A stretch of DNA of 45,068 nt, taken from the NCBI GenBank assembly GCA_022448985.1, contig JAKVCR010000028.1, positions 19,849-64,916 of the forward strand, given 5' to 3'. Every line of letters starts with the position of its first letter. The stretch's first letter is position 1. The stretch comes from Roseibacillus sp. Lineage in GTDB: Bacteria; Verrucomicrobiota; Verrucomicrobiia; Verrucomicrobiales; Akkermansiaceae. A program made the translations under genes and the position numbers. The notes below the pieces were generated by a model, which did no database searches, was not told the DNA's origin, and was given only the letters and a program-made list of their open reading frames with translations. This document shows, in pieces, positions 1-7,955 of this stretch.

Positions 1-1448
1 CCCCACTCCCCCGTCACCACATGCAGGTAATTGGCCGCAATTTCGAGTGCCCCGGTCCTCTCCATGGCATTACCAAGGGCTATCATCCCCGCAATGAGAA
101 TCAGGACCGACCAGTCGATCGAGCTGTAGGCATCCCGGGCGGTGAGAACCCCGCTCAGGACAAGAAAGGCCGCCCCTCCCAGCGCCAGCACGCTGATGGG
201 GGCGAGGCTGGCCGCGGCGAGGATGACGACCACGAGGATCGTCCCCAGGGCCAGGGGTGCCTTGTGACGCTCGACAACCTGATCATGCACACCCTCCAAC
301 AGGATGAACTCGTCCTTATTGCGCAGGCTCTCCAGTGCCTGGGTAGTGCCCCGCACAAGGAGAACGTCCCCCATCCGCAACTCCAGATCAGCAATATCAC
401 GCTGGTGATGCCGCCCACGCCGTTGCAGGGCAAAGACCGAAACATCAAAGCGCTCCCGCAGGCCGAGATCACGACAGCTCTGCCCGATGAGCGGTGATTC
501 GGGTGCAACCATCAGTTCAAAGAGAGTCATCTCCACCCGCTTCACCTCGGAGACGTCCTCCTGCATGTCCGGGGTGATACTGATCGAATGCTGGCGATCC
601 AGTTCAAGGATCCTGTTGAGGTCCCCCCGGATGAGAAGAATGTCGTCTTCCCGCAACGGCACTTCCTTCTCCAGGCGCTGGACGCGATCCCCGCGGATCA
701 GTTCCGCCACCTTGATGCCAGCCGTGGCCAGGGGGGTATCCACCAGCTTCCTGCCAATGAGATCAGAGTCCGCCCCGATGCGCACCTGGGTGATGTACTC
801 CTTGGCGTCTTCCGCGGAAACCGTCGAAGCAATGGTGGTGTGGTTGGGGAGGAACCGCCAGGAGAACAGAAGAAGGTAACACATCCCGACCACCACGATG
901 GCCAGTCCCACCCCGGTGAACTCGAACATTCCTACCTCAAAACCCGCCTCTGCCGCATAGGAGGCGATCAGGATGTTCGAAGAAGTTCCAATCAGGGTGC
1001 AGCTCCCGCCCAGCATGGAGGCAAACGAAATCGGCATGAGAAACTTGGAGGGACTGGCTCCCAACCGGGCACACACCGTAAGGACCGCCGGGATAAAGAC
1101 CACCACCACCGGGGTGTTGTTGATGAAGGCCGACATGAAACACACCGTGACAAGCGCAAAGACCATGAAGCGCAGGGGACTGCCCCGGGAAAAATCAGCG
1201 AGCTTCCCTCCCAGGGCGGCCACCAGTCCGCTCTTCATGAGAGCGGCACTGAGCACGAACATGGCTGCAATCGTGACGAGGGCCTCGTTGCTGAACCCGA
1301 GAAGCAGTTCCCGGGGCTTGAGGATCCCCACCACGCCAAGCAGCACAATGATGAGCAGGCCCACGATATCCGTCCGCACCCTGTCGGTCACAAAGAGCGC
1401 AACCGTGAGCACCAGCATCACGTAAACCACTATGATTTCCCAAGTCAT
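1..1448 (-). CDS. SLC13-family anion transporter with two RCK_C (TrkA-C) domains, 3' end cut by window
   Basis: Inner-membrane permease of the divalent anion:Na+ symporter (SLC13/CitT-like) superfamily; the substrate could be sulfate, phosphate or a dicarboxylate and cannot be told from sequence. About 482 residues are visible from the ATG at 1448 and the frame stays open to position 1. Residues 1-200 form hydrophobic helices with the family signatures INNTP (substrate loop) and GTSSN. Residues about 210-390 are two soluble TrkA-C/RCK_C-like domains (DDILLIRGD, GDVLLVRGT), which often gate such transporters by binding a nucleotide or other ligand. Helices resume with VLILIAGMIALGNAMERTG. The remaining C-terminal membrane segment lies outside. 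It is the third gene of a minus-strand run after the 88-residue protein and eboB, 89 bases downstream of eboB, so co-transcription is plausible. The family call is firm; the link to ebo function is inference. Confidence 0.9.
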   Translation of the reverse strand, partial: MTWEIIVVYVMLVLTVALFVTDRVRTDIVGLLIIVLLGVVGILKPRELLLGFSNEALVTIAAMFVLSAALMKSGLVAALGGKLADFSRGSPLRFMVFALVTVCFMSAFINNTPVVVVFIPAVLTVCARLGASPSKFLMPISFASMLGGSCTLIGTSSNILIASYAAEAGFEVGMFEFTGVGLAIVVVGMCYLLLFSWRFLPNHTTIASTVSAEDAKEYITQVRIGADSDLIGRKLVDTPLATAGIKVAELIRGDRVQRLEKEVPLREDDILLIRGDLNRILELDRQHSISITPDMQEDVSEVKRVEMTLFELMVAPESPLIGQSCRDLGLRERFDVSVFALQRRGRHHQRDIADLELRMGDVLLVRGTTQALESLRNKDEFILLEGVHDQVVERHKAPLALGTILVVVILAAASLAPISVLALGGAAFLVLSGVLTARDAYSSIDWSVLILIAGMIALGNAMERTGALEIAANYLHVVTGEW

Positions 1449-1537
1449 CCCTGCGGGGAAGAGCAATGCACAGCCCACTGGAGCCGGTCAAATCCGAACC
1501 GTAATCCCGGGATGGCCGCCCTCCCGGTCAACACGCC

Positions 1538-2335
1538 CTAGACCTTGAAATTCGGGCTCTGCCTGAGGAAGGTCCTCGGGTTTTCGTAAATGACTTTCTC
1601 GATCAGTTCCCCGGTATGCTGGCGTTTCTTCATCTCAAGGGCACACTTTACCACCGCGAGGGGATCGGAGATGCCCCAGTCACAGGCCGAGTTCATCCAG
1701 ATGCGCTCGGTCCCGAAGGTTTCCAGAATATCGACGGCCCGGGCCGGCGTACACTTCGACTCGGGGTAAAGCGTCATCCCGGCCCAGAATCCCGCATCGA
1801 GTGCAATCGCCGCGGTGTGTTCCTCAACATGGTCAATGATGACGCGATCGGGATTCACCCCTGCATTCTTCATGGCGTCCACGATGAGGCGGGTTCCCTT
1901 GAGCTTGTCTTCAAGGTGGGGAGTGTGCACCAGGATGGGCAGGTCACGCTCCTGGGCCAGGGCGATGTGCTCCTCAAGGATGGTGTGTTCGTTTCTGGTA
2001 TTCTTGTTAAGCCCGATCTCCCCAATCCCCAGTACGGTAGGCTGGTCGAGAAAATCGGGAATGATGGAAAGCACCTCCCGTCCAAAGACCACGTCATCAG
2101 CCTCCTTCGGGTTAATACAGAGCCAGGTGAAGTGGGGGATCCCGAACTTTGCCGCCCGAGCCGGTTCGTACTGGGTCAGTTGACGAAAATAATCACGGAA
2201 CCCCTCGACCGATCCCCGGTCGTAACCAGCCCAGAAGGCTGGCTCACAGAGAGCCTGGCAACCAGCCTGGGCGATGGCCTGATAGTCGTCGGTGGTCCGA
2301 CTGACCATGTGTGCGTGTGGTTCGATGTAGCGCAT
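1538..2335 (-). CDS. eboB: EboB-like TatD-family metal-dependent hydrolase
   Basis: TIM-barrel amidohydrolase of the TatD superfamily, 265 residues, cytoplasmic (no signal peptide). Metal-binding positions are visible in order: HAH at 7-9, Glu106 in GIGEIGLN, His137 in LVHTPH, His169 in IIDHVEE and Asp219 in SACDWG. This divergent TatD group is the one found as EboB in the ebo cluster. That cluster in Nostoc is needed to deliver the scytonemin precursor to the periplasm; the reaction of EboB itself is unknown. The identification rests on the sequence type together with eboE and eboC a short distance away on the other strand. The gene lies 41 bases after the 88-residue small protein and 89 before the SLC13 transporter. 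The ATG at 2335 gives the expected barrel start. A generic TatD hydrolase is the alternative. Confidence 0.8.
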   Translation of the reverse strand: MRYIEPHAHMVSRTTDDYQAIAQAGCQALCEPAFWAGYDRGSVEGFRDYFRQLTQYEPARAAKFGIPHFTWLCINPKEADDVVFGREVLSIIPDFLDQPTVLGIGEIGLNKNTRNEHTILEEHIALAQERDLPILVHTPHLEDKLKGTRLIVDAMKNAGVNPDRVIIDHVEEHTAAIALDAGFWAGMTLYPESKCTPARAVDILETFGTERIWMNSACDWGISDPLAVVKCALEMKKRQHTGELIEKVIYENPRTFLRQSPNFKV

Positions 2336-2376
2336 GAGTCAACGTGGTGAAGGATGCACGAGATATGGCGTGAGGC

Positions 2377-2643
2377 TTATTCCTGCGGCGCTCCGTAGGC
2401 GAACTGGATCTCGGATTTTTCGGTCGGTTCAGTCGAGTGATCCGAGAGCGATTCCAGCACGGCCTTGGCCCTCGGTTGGCCACCGGGGTTTAACATGGCC
2501 TCCATCGCCTTGAGAAATCCCGCGTGCCGGAAGTCGCTTTCTCCATCGTGCCGATCGAGGCGATCGAGAAAGGCGGCAATGTCGATCAGCTTGTATCGGG
2601 CATCCATGAAATAGAGGTCGAGGATGTCAGTCTTGGTGGGCAT
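2377..2643 (-). CDS. Small conserved-looking protein upstream of eboB, function unknown
   Basis: An 88-residue cytoplasmic protein starting at the ATG at 2643 (MPTKTDILDL). It is predicted mainly helical and charged, with a core reading YFMDARYKLIDIAAFLDRLD and a C-terminal part containing LESLSDHSTEPTEK. There is no signal peptide, membrane segment or metal motif. The frame is open farther upstream, but that part is low-complexity and opposite-strand in character, so the internal ATG is preferred. It is 41 bases upstream of eboB on the same strand, and the two are probably co-transcribed. It is much shorter than I would expect for EboA, so I do not give it that name. I do not recognise a named family. 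The composition and the neat fit into the ebo strip argue that it is a real gene. Confidence 0.65.
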   Translation of the reverse strand: MPTKTDILDLYFMDARYKLIDIAAFLDRLDRHDGESDFRHAGFLKAMEAMLNPGGQPRAKAVLESLSDHSTEPTEKSEIQFAYGAPQE

Positions 2644-2740
2644 GGGCCCAATGTAGGCCCCGCTCCGGAATTCTGAAGGAGGAATTTGACGGAAAATTCT
2701 GCTGGCCCATTCCTGGCCAGCGAGGAATACAGGGCTGCAC
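2644..2740. promoter_or_regulatory. Divergent intergenic region between the eboB strip and the HTH-like gene
   Basis: These 97 bases separate the start codons of two genes transcribed in opposite directions, so promoters for both strands must lie here or slightly inside the genes. I see no convincing -35/-10 pair or long dyad; the assignment rests on gene orientation alone. Confidence 0.4.
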
Positions 2741-3064
2741 ATGGGCGAACGTGACATGGGAGCACAGCCACTCGACCGCTTGATGGAAGCGTGGGGGCTG
2801 ACCAATACCGACCTGGTGAAGACCTCGCCGGAGCAACTCACCCACAAGCAGGTTCGGCGTGCACGCTCCGGTCGCCAGCTGACCCTGAAAATGATGATGA
2901 AGGTCAATCGCACCTTCAATGTCGCGATCTGGTTCCGGCTCGATGATGGCCAGAAGGAACGTTTCATGGAATACGGCCACAAGGATCTGTTTACTTACGC
3001 CAAGGGCCACGATCCCGAGGCCCAGGATCCCAATGCCAGGCTTGCAGAGGAACTCCGGGGCTGA
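2741..3064 (+). CDS. Small helix-turn-helix-like protein divergent from the eboB strip
   Basis: A 107-residue soluble protein. After a short N-terminus it has a compact helical region (residues about 10-55: PLDRLMEAWGL, SPEQLTHKQVRRAR, LTLKMMMKVNRTFN) whose pattern resembles an XRE-type DNA-binding fold. A charged tail with DGQKERFMEYGHKDLF and HDPEAQDPNARLAEELRG follows. ATGs at 2741 and 2756 are both possible; AGGG at 2730-2733 favours the first weakly. It is transcribed away from the 88-residue gene with 97 bases between starts, the classic position of a divergent regulator, and it points towards eboE. DNA binding and control of the ebo genes are inference from fold pattern and position. 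No named family was recognised. Confidence 0.65.
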   Translation: MGERDMGAQPLDRLMEAWGLTNTDLVKTSPEQLTHKQVRRARSGRQLTLKMMMKVNRTFNVAIWFRLDDGQKERFMEYGHKDLFTYAKGHDPEAQDPNARLAEELRG

Positions 3065-3171
3065 ACATCCGGTTAGGGATCCCACCCGTTTCATCTCTGG
3101 AAGCCCCGCGGGGTCTCCGATTCTCAATTTTTTTCGCGTCCACCACACATCATTCGTGCTTAATCCACTCC

Positions 3172-4320
3172 GTGCATCTCGACCACCAGCATCATCTCGC
3201 CTACTGCACCAATATCCATCCCGCCGAGTCCTGGGCTGAAACCCTCGGCGCCCTGCAGGAACATACCCTCCAGGTCCGTGACAAGGTCATCCGGAACGAC
3301 GAACCTTACGCCATCGGGCTGCGCCTCTCCGCCCTGGCCGCTCACGAGTTGCTGGAAGGAGACAACCTGCCTCTCTTTCAGGACTGGCTCGCCGGCCAGA
3401 ACTGCTACGTTTTCACCATCAACGGGTTTCCCTACGGTGCCTTTCACGGAACCCGGGTGAAAGAAAACGTCTACCGCCCGGACTGGTCTGCTCCCGAACG
3501 GCTCACCTACACCAACCAGCTCTTCGAAATCATCTCCCAACTGACGCCCGAAGGTGTGGAAGGTTCCGTTTCCACCCTGCCCGGCTCCTTCAAGGCCTTC
3601 AAAGCGGACGAGGCTTCTCTCTTTGCCAATCTGGAGGCCTGCGCACACCATATTGAGAGCCTTTCCGGGCAGACCGGTCGGGACCTCCACCTTGGGCTGG
3701 AACCCGAGCCGCTGGGCCACTTCGAAAACACCAGCGAGACCCTCGCCTTCTTTGAGCGTCTGCTCGAACAGGCTGACGATCCCGATCTTCTCCTGCGCCG
3801 CCTCGGCATCAACTACGACACCTGTCACTTCGCCGTCGAGTTCGATGATTGCCGCGAGTCCATCGACGCGCTTCGTGGTGCCGGCCTCCGCCTTTCGAAG
3901 GTTCACCTCTCCAATGCCCTCGCCTTCGATCTCGACAACCCGGAAGCAGTGGAAGCCATTGCACAGTTCGACGAACCCACCTATCTGCACCAGCTCATTA
4001 CCAATGAAGGTACAGGGCGTCGCTTATTCACCGACCTCCCGGAGGCGCTCGCGCAACTGCAGGAACCTTCCCCCACCACTGAGGATCACAGCGAAGCCCG
4101 CGTCCATTTCCATATTCCCCTTTATTCCGATCCCACCCCCCCCCTCCGCTCCACCAAGTCTCATGTGAGCGAGCTCCTCTCCTACCGCCGCAACCATCCG
4201 GACTTCTGCACGCACTTCGAAATCGAAACCTATACCTGGGGGGTCCTCCCCGGTGATCTGCAGAAACCGATCGTCGACCAGATTGCGGAAGAGTACCGCT
4301 GGGTTCTCTCCGAGCTTTGA
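3172..4320 (+). CDS. eboE: Metabolite traffic protein EboE (xylose-isomerase-like TIM barrel)
   Basis: A 382-residue cytoplasmic protein that begins with GTG at 3172. The N-terminus (HLAYCTNIHPAESW) is the hallmark of EboE. The body is an AP-endonuclease-2/xylose-isomerase-like barrel with candidate metal ligands Glu177/Glu179 (LGLEPEPLGH), Asp216 and His219 (NYDTCHFAVEF), His245 (KVHLSN), His312/His314 and Glu350/Glu352 (HFEIETYTW). Members of the ebo operon, including EboE, are required in Nostoc for moving the scytonemin monomer to the periplasm; the exact chemistry is not known. The length fits the family. The stop codon overlaps the eboC start by four bases, so the two proteins are probably translationally coupled. 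The identification is firm; the substrate in this organism is unknown. Confidence 0.88.
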   Translation: MHLDHQHHLAYCTNIHPAESWAETLGALQEHTLQVRDKVIRNDEPYAIGLRLSALAAHELLEGDNLPLFQDWLAGQNCYVFTINGFPYGAFHGTRVKENVYRPDWSAPERLTYTNQLFEIISQLTPEGVEGSVSTLPGSFKAFKADEASLFANLEACAHHIESLSGQTGRDLHLGLEPEPLGHFENTSETLAFFERLLEQADDPDLLLRRLGINYDTCHFAVEFDDCRESIDALRGAGLRLSKVHLSNALAFDLDNPEAVEAIAQFDEPTYLHQLITNEGTGRRLFTDLPEALAQLQEPSPTTEDHSEARVHFHIPLYSDPTPPLRSTKSHVSELLSYRRNHPDFCTHFEIETYTWGVLPGDLQKPIVDQIAEEYRWVLSEL

Positions 4321-5384
4321 AATCAGCCTATGACCTCAGCCCCCGACCCGTGAACAGCATCGGCCAGCGCCTCCTCGACCTTCTTGCCATCGGGCGGGTC
4401 GCCAACCTGCCTACCGTCTGGTCCAATACGCTGGCAGGCTTTCTCCTGGCCTGGACCATCGACGGTCAGGAGATGCCCTTCAGCGCAGGACTCCAGCTTC
4501 TCCCCTTCCTTCTTATCGGGGTGACCTCCACCTACCTCTTTGGAACATTCCTCAACGACTGGAAGGATGTGGACTTTGACAACGAGCACCGCCCCGAACG
4601 AGCTATCCCAAGTGGACGCTGGTCGCGCGGCATGATCGGTTGGATGGCGGCGGGATTCGCCCTTGGAGCCCTGGCCTGTTTTCTTTCGCTGGGCCCCCGG
4701 CAACCCCTCGTTCCAATCCTTGGGGCTGCCCTGCTCGCGACCATCGTGATCTATACCGCCCTGCACAAACGAACCCCTTTCGCAATCGTTCCGATGGGGC
4801 TCTGCCGGAGCCTCCTCTATCTCCTTGGTTATTTCGTGGTAGTAGTCACCCCCGGCTCCGACTCCGGTCTCACTCCCGGCAGGGCAGCAACTTCCACCCT
4901 GAATCTTCTTCAGGACAACATGCTTGTAATCCTGGCCCTCATGGCCCTCGGCATCTTCACCTATGTAGCCGGCCTCACCCTGGCCGCCCGCTATGAGAAT
5001 CGTCCCGGACAACTGCCCTTTCCAAAGGTCTTTCTCTGGTTCCTCATCTTCTTGAGCATTCTCACCCACACTTGGTGGTGGATCTGGCAACGTCCGCCTT
5101 TCCTCGAAGGCTGGCACCTCGCCATCCCGGCCCTCCTCTGCGTGCTACCCTTCTGCGCCTGGACGGTGCGGGGGCTCTTCGTCCTCAAGAAGTCCATCCC
5201 CGATTTCGTTTCGCGGGCCCTGGCCGGTCTTTGCCTCGTGGACCTCCTCGCCTTTGCCGGAATTGCCGCCACCATCCGGACCGGCTGGAACACTCTCGAC
5301 GCCAGCCCCCTCTATCTCACGCTCATTCCCCTCTCCTGCTTTCTCTTTTCCCTTCTCCTGCAACGTCTTGCACCCGCAACCTGA
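4317..5384 (+). CDS. eboC: UbiA-like membrane protein EboC
   Basis: A 355-residue polytopic inner-membrane protein of the UbiA prenyltransferase superfamily, with about eight to nine hydrophobic helices. The first Asp-rich motif (NDWKDVDFDNEHRPERAIPSG region, residues 80-100, NDxxDxD) matches UbiA enzymes that bind prenyl diphosphate through Mg2+. The usual second Asp-rich motif is not obvious, and the equivalent region instead reads YENRPGQLPFPK. EboC of the ebo cluster is annotated as UbiA-like without a proven prenyl transfer reaction. The TTG at 4317 overlaps the eboE stop (TTGA); an in-frame GTG at 4350 would give a start at residue 12, close to where homology to UbiA proteins begins. 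It forms an operon with eboE, possibly extending to the lipoprotein gene 73 bases downstream. Confidence 0.85.
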   Translation: MKSAYDLSPRPVNSIGQRLLDLLAIGRVANLPTVWSNTLAGFLLAWTIDGQEMPFSAGLQLLPFLLIGVTSTYLFGTFLNDWKDVDFDNEHRPERAIPSGRWSRGMIGWMAAGFALGALACFLSLGPRQPLVPILGAALLATIVIYTALHKRTPFAIVPMGLCRSLLYLLGYFVVVVTPGSDSGLTPGRAATSTLNLLQDNMLVILALMALGIFTYVAGLTLAARYENRPGQLPFPKVFLWFLIFLSILTHTWWWIWQRPPFLEGWHLAIPALLCVLPFCAWTVRGLFVLKKSIPDFVSRALAGLCLVDLLAFAGIAATIRTGWNTLDASPLYLTLIPLSCFLFSLLLQRLAPAT

Positions 5385-5457
5385 ACCGGCGATCCCCCGA
5401 TTCCCATTACCAGGCGACTGACCTTTGGAAGCACCCAGCTACCCTTTCCCCGCAGGC

Positions 5458-6189
5458 ATGCGTCTCCTCTCCCTCCTTCCCGTTCTCTTCTCTCTCTTCC
5501 TCGTGAGCTGCATCGAGGGCGAGGAGGAGATCTGGCTCGAACCCGACGGCTCGGGCCGCATTGAGGCCACCTACAAGATGCCCACCGCGGTGGCCCGGAA
5601 GATTGGCGACCCGGATGAGCTGGTGGAGAAGCTCAGGGAAGCCGCCGCCCGTGACCCGCACATCCAGCTCACCAGTGTCAGTCATGAGCCCAGGCGGGGC
5701 GGCATCACTCTCAAGTTCTCAGGAACCTTCGACGATCTCCGCAAGCTCGCCACCTTCCCCCAGCGTCAGCTGCGCGATCCCGCCAAGCCGGACAAACGCG
5801 TCAAGGCCGAGGTCCTCTTCGGAGAAACCCACCTGGATATCTCCTGGCGCGGGATCTCCTACGACCGACAGGTAGACATCAGCTGGCTCCTCAAATCAAG
5901 CCCGGCCGCCAAGGCCATTGTAAAGGTACCCGCTCTCCTCGGAGATTCCTCCTTCCACTACACCCTCAACCTGCCCGCCCCGGCCCGGGAATCCAATGCC
6001 ACCACCCGGTCGCAGGATGAACACAAACTGGAGTGGCACTTCCTTCTCAAGGATCACGCTGAGAAACCCATGCACCTTACGGCCGAGGGCAATCTCCCGC
6101 TCCCCGGCACCCTCTGGCTTCTTCCCCTCTCAGTTCTCGTTCTCCTCTTCCTCATCCAGAACAGGCGAGCCAGGAAGCGAGCTCAGTGA
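5458..6189 (+). CDS. Putative lipoprotein with C-terminal membrane anchor (LppM-like?)
   Basis: A 243-residue exported protein. The ATG at 5458 gives a clean lipoprotein signal (hydrophobic LLSLLPVLFSLFLVSC, lipobox LVSC, Cys18); the TTG at 5425 would put 11 extra residues before it and is not preferred. Directly after the Cys comes IEGEEEIWLEPDGSGRIE, the type of opening strand seen in LppM-like lipoprotein domains. A second hydrophobic helix near the C-terminus (LWLLPLSVLVLLFLIQ) is followed by a basic tail (RRARKRAQ), so the domain is probably tethered at both ends outside the inner membrane. It lies 73 bases after eboC on the same strand. Whether it takes part in metabolite traffic is unknown; I do not recognise a verified family. 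Confidence 0.7.
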   Translation: MRLLSLLPVLFSLFLVSCIEGEEEIWLEPDGSGRIEATYKMPTAVARKIGDPDELVEKLREAAARDPHIQLTSVSHEPRRGGITLKFSGTFDDLRKLATFPQRQLRDPAKPDKRVKAEVLFGETHLDISWRGISYDRQVDISWLLKSSPAAKAIVKVPALLGDSSFHYTLNLPAPARESNATTRSQDEHKLEWHFLLKDHAEKPMHLTAEGNLPLPGTLWLLPLSVLVLLFLIQNRRARKRAQ

Positions 6190-6232
6190 GCCGTCCGCTC
6201 CCGTATAGCAGATCGAACCACAGGCAATCTCC

Positions 6233-7888
6233 CTAGCGATCGTTGAGGAGACTCCTTGCCATCGACCTTGCCTCCTCACTCTGTCCGCCCAGCATCCGCA
6301 TCAGTTCTTCCACGCGCGCTTCACCTGCCACTTCCTGCAGCGAGGAAACCGTCCGTCCCCCTGCCACTTTCTTCTCTACCAGAAAATGCTGGGAAGCGAG
6401 GGCCGCCACCTGCGGAAAATGAGTGATGGCCACCACCTGGTGAGCGCCGCCCAGAGCCGACATCTTTTCCCCCACCGCCCCTGCAATCTCGCCTCCGACG
6501 TTGGCATCGATCTCGTCAAAAACCATGAGCGGCGTACAATCCTGCCTCGCGAGTGCGCTCTTGACTGAAAGCATCACGCGGGAAATCTCTCCACTGGAGG
6601 CAATCTGCCGCAGAGGCTTAAGAGGTTCCCCCGGGTTGGGTCCAAAACCGAACTCGACACTCTCCAACCCGGTCGCGGACGGTTCTGCCTGCGGTTCCAG
6701 GTTCACTTCAAAGGCGGCCTGCCTGAACCCCAGATCCGCAAGGTGCCTGCGAATCTCCTTGGCAAGCCGCGGAGCCGCCTTGCGCCGCACCCCGGTCAGC
6801 ACCTCCCCGGCTTCGAGAACCGCCTGCCGCGCCGACTTCGCTGCTGCCTCCAGTTCCTCCAGCAGTTCCCCCCGGTTCTCCACCGCCCCCAGTCGCTCAG
6901 CGGCCCGGACCCCACTCTCCACCACATCTCCGAGAGTGGGTCCGTACTTTCTCTTCAGTCCCTCCAGCAGATCAACCCGTTCCTCCAGGGCAGAGGCCTG
7001 TTCGGGATCAAGATCAATCTCAGCCAGGTAGCGTTCCAGTTCCCGCGAGAGATCCTCCAGTTCAACCACCGCAGTTTCCAGACCAGCGGTCCACCCACGA
7101 GCCCCGGGATCATTCCTGTCAATCTCCCCCACCAGGCGCTGCAATTCGCGCACCCGGTCCATCACCCCGGTGCCTTCGCCCGTCACAAGGGCCAGGGCCT
7201 GCCCGGTCACTTCCACAAGCTTGGCGCTGTTGGCGGCCCTCTGGTAACGCTCCTGCAATTCCCCTTCCCCCGCCGGATCAATTTCGGCTGCTTCAATTTC
7301 CTGTAACTGGTGCCTCAGCAACTCAAGCTCCTGCTCGCCAGCCTCCTCTGCATCACGCAACTCCCGCCAGCGCGCCTCGGCCTCCCTCCAGGCTGACCAG
7401 TTCCCTCGGTAAGTCGTCCCTGCCTTCTCAGCCCCTCCGTAGGCATCCAGCATCACGAGCTGGCGCTCTGTCGACAGCAGCGACTGGTGATCGTGCGGCC
7501 CATGCAGATCCACCAGGTTCCGACCGAGGGACTTGAGCACATTCAGAGTTGCCGGGGAATTGTTCACGAATTGCCGGTTCGATGAGGAACCCACCACCCG
7601 CTTGATGAGAAGCTGGCCATCCTCACAGCATTCCAATCCCATTTCCTCCAGCATACGGTTCACCCCCCCGGGATCGTGTAATTCAAAAATCGCTTCCACC
7701 TCGCACACTTCCTCCCCGGTCCGGATCAGTCCCTTGTCGGCCCGCTCCCCCAGCACCAGCTTGAGGGCTCCCACGATCACTGACTTACCCGCCCCGGTTT
7801 CCCCGGTCACTCCCACCAACCCGCCGCCAAGCTCCCAGTCAAGCCGCTCCACAAGGGCCAGGTTCCGGATTTTAAGGAGACTCAGCAT
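6233..7888 (-). CDS. recN: DNA repair protein RecN
   Basis: SMC-like ATPase that acts on double-strand breaks, holding DNA ends or sister chromatids together during recombination. It is 551 residues, the usual RecN length. The start at 7888 (MLSLLKIRNLALVERLDW) matches the family; upstream in-frame codons are not needed. Walker A is GETGAGKS at 29-36. A long central region rich in Glu, Leu and Arg forms the two coiled-coil arms. The C-terminal half carries the ABC signature SSGEISRVMLS, Walker B with catalytic Glu in MVFDEIDANVGG, and the switch His in AITHFPQVAALASQH. The gene is divergent from the GtrA-like gene with 67 bases between starts, and convergent with the lipoprotein gene. No LexA-type box was recognised upstream. 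Confidence 0.95.
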   Translation of the reverse strand: MLSLLKIRNLALVERLDWELGGGLVGVTGETGAGKSVIVGALKLVLGERADKGLIRTGEEVCEVEAIFELHDPGGVNRMLEEMGLECCEDGQLLIKRVVGSSSNRQFVNNSPATLNVLKSLGRNLVDLHGPHDHQSLLSTERQLVMLDAYGGAEKAGTTYRGNWSAWREAEARWRELRDAEEAGEQELELLRHQLQEIEAAEIDPAGEGELQERYQRAANSAKLVEVTGQALALVTGEGTGVMDRVRELQRLVGEIDRNDPGARGWTAGLETAVVELEDLSRELERYLAEIDLDPEQASALEERVDLLEGLKRKYGPTLGDVVESGVRAAERLGAVENRGELLEELEAAAKSARQAVLEAGEVLTGVRRKAAPRLAKEIRRHLADLGFRQAAFEVNLEPQAEPSATGLESVEFGFGPNPGEPLKPLRQIASSGEISRVMLSVKSALARQDCTPLMVFDEIDANVGGEIAGAVGEKMSALGGAHQVVAITHFPQVAALASQHFLVEKKVAGGRTVSSLQEVAGEARVEELMRMLGGQSEEARSMARSLLNDR

Positions 7889-7955
7889 CCGCTCTTTTTC
7901 GTGGCACCAATTATGCAATCATCGCTCCCCGATTCAATCGCCGCGCGCCATCCGT

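Noticed and set aside
21-1541. Several plus-strand frames of 130-317 codons at the left edge.
   Set aside because: The minus strand carries one uninterrupted SLC13 transporter frame with INNTP and GTSSN motifs through the same bases; the plus frames are its shadows.
2377-2643. Naming the 88-residue protein EboA.
   Set aside because: It is far too short for EboA as I know the family, and no shared motif could be pointed out.
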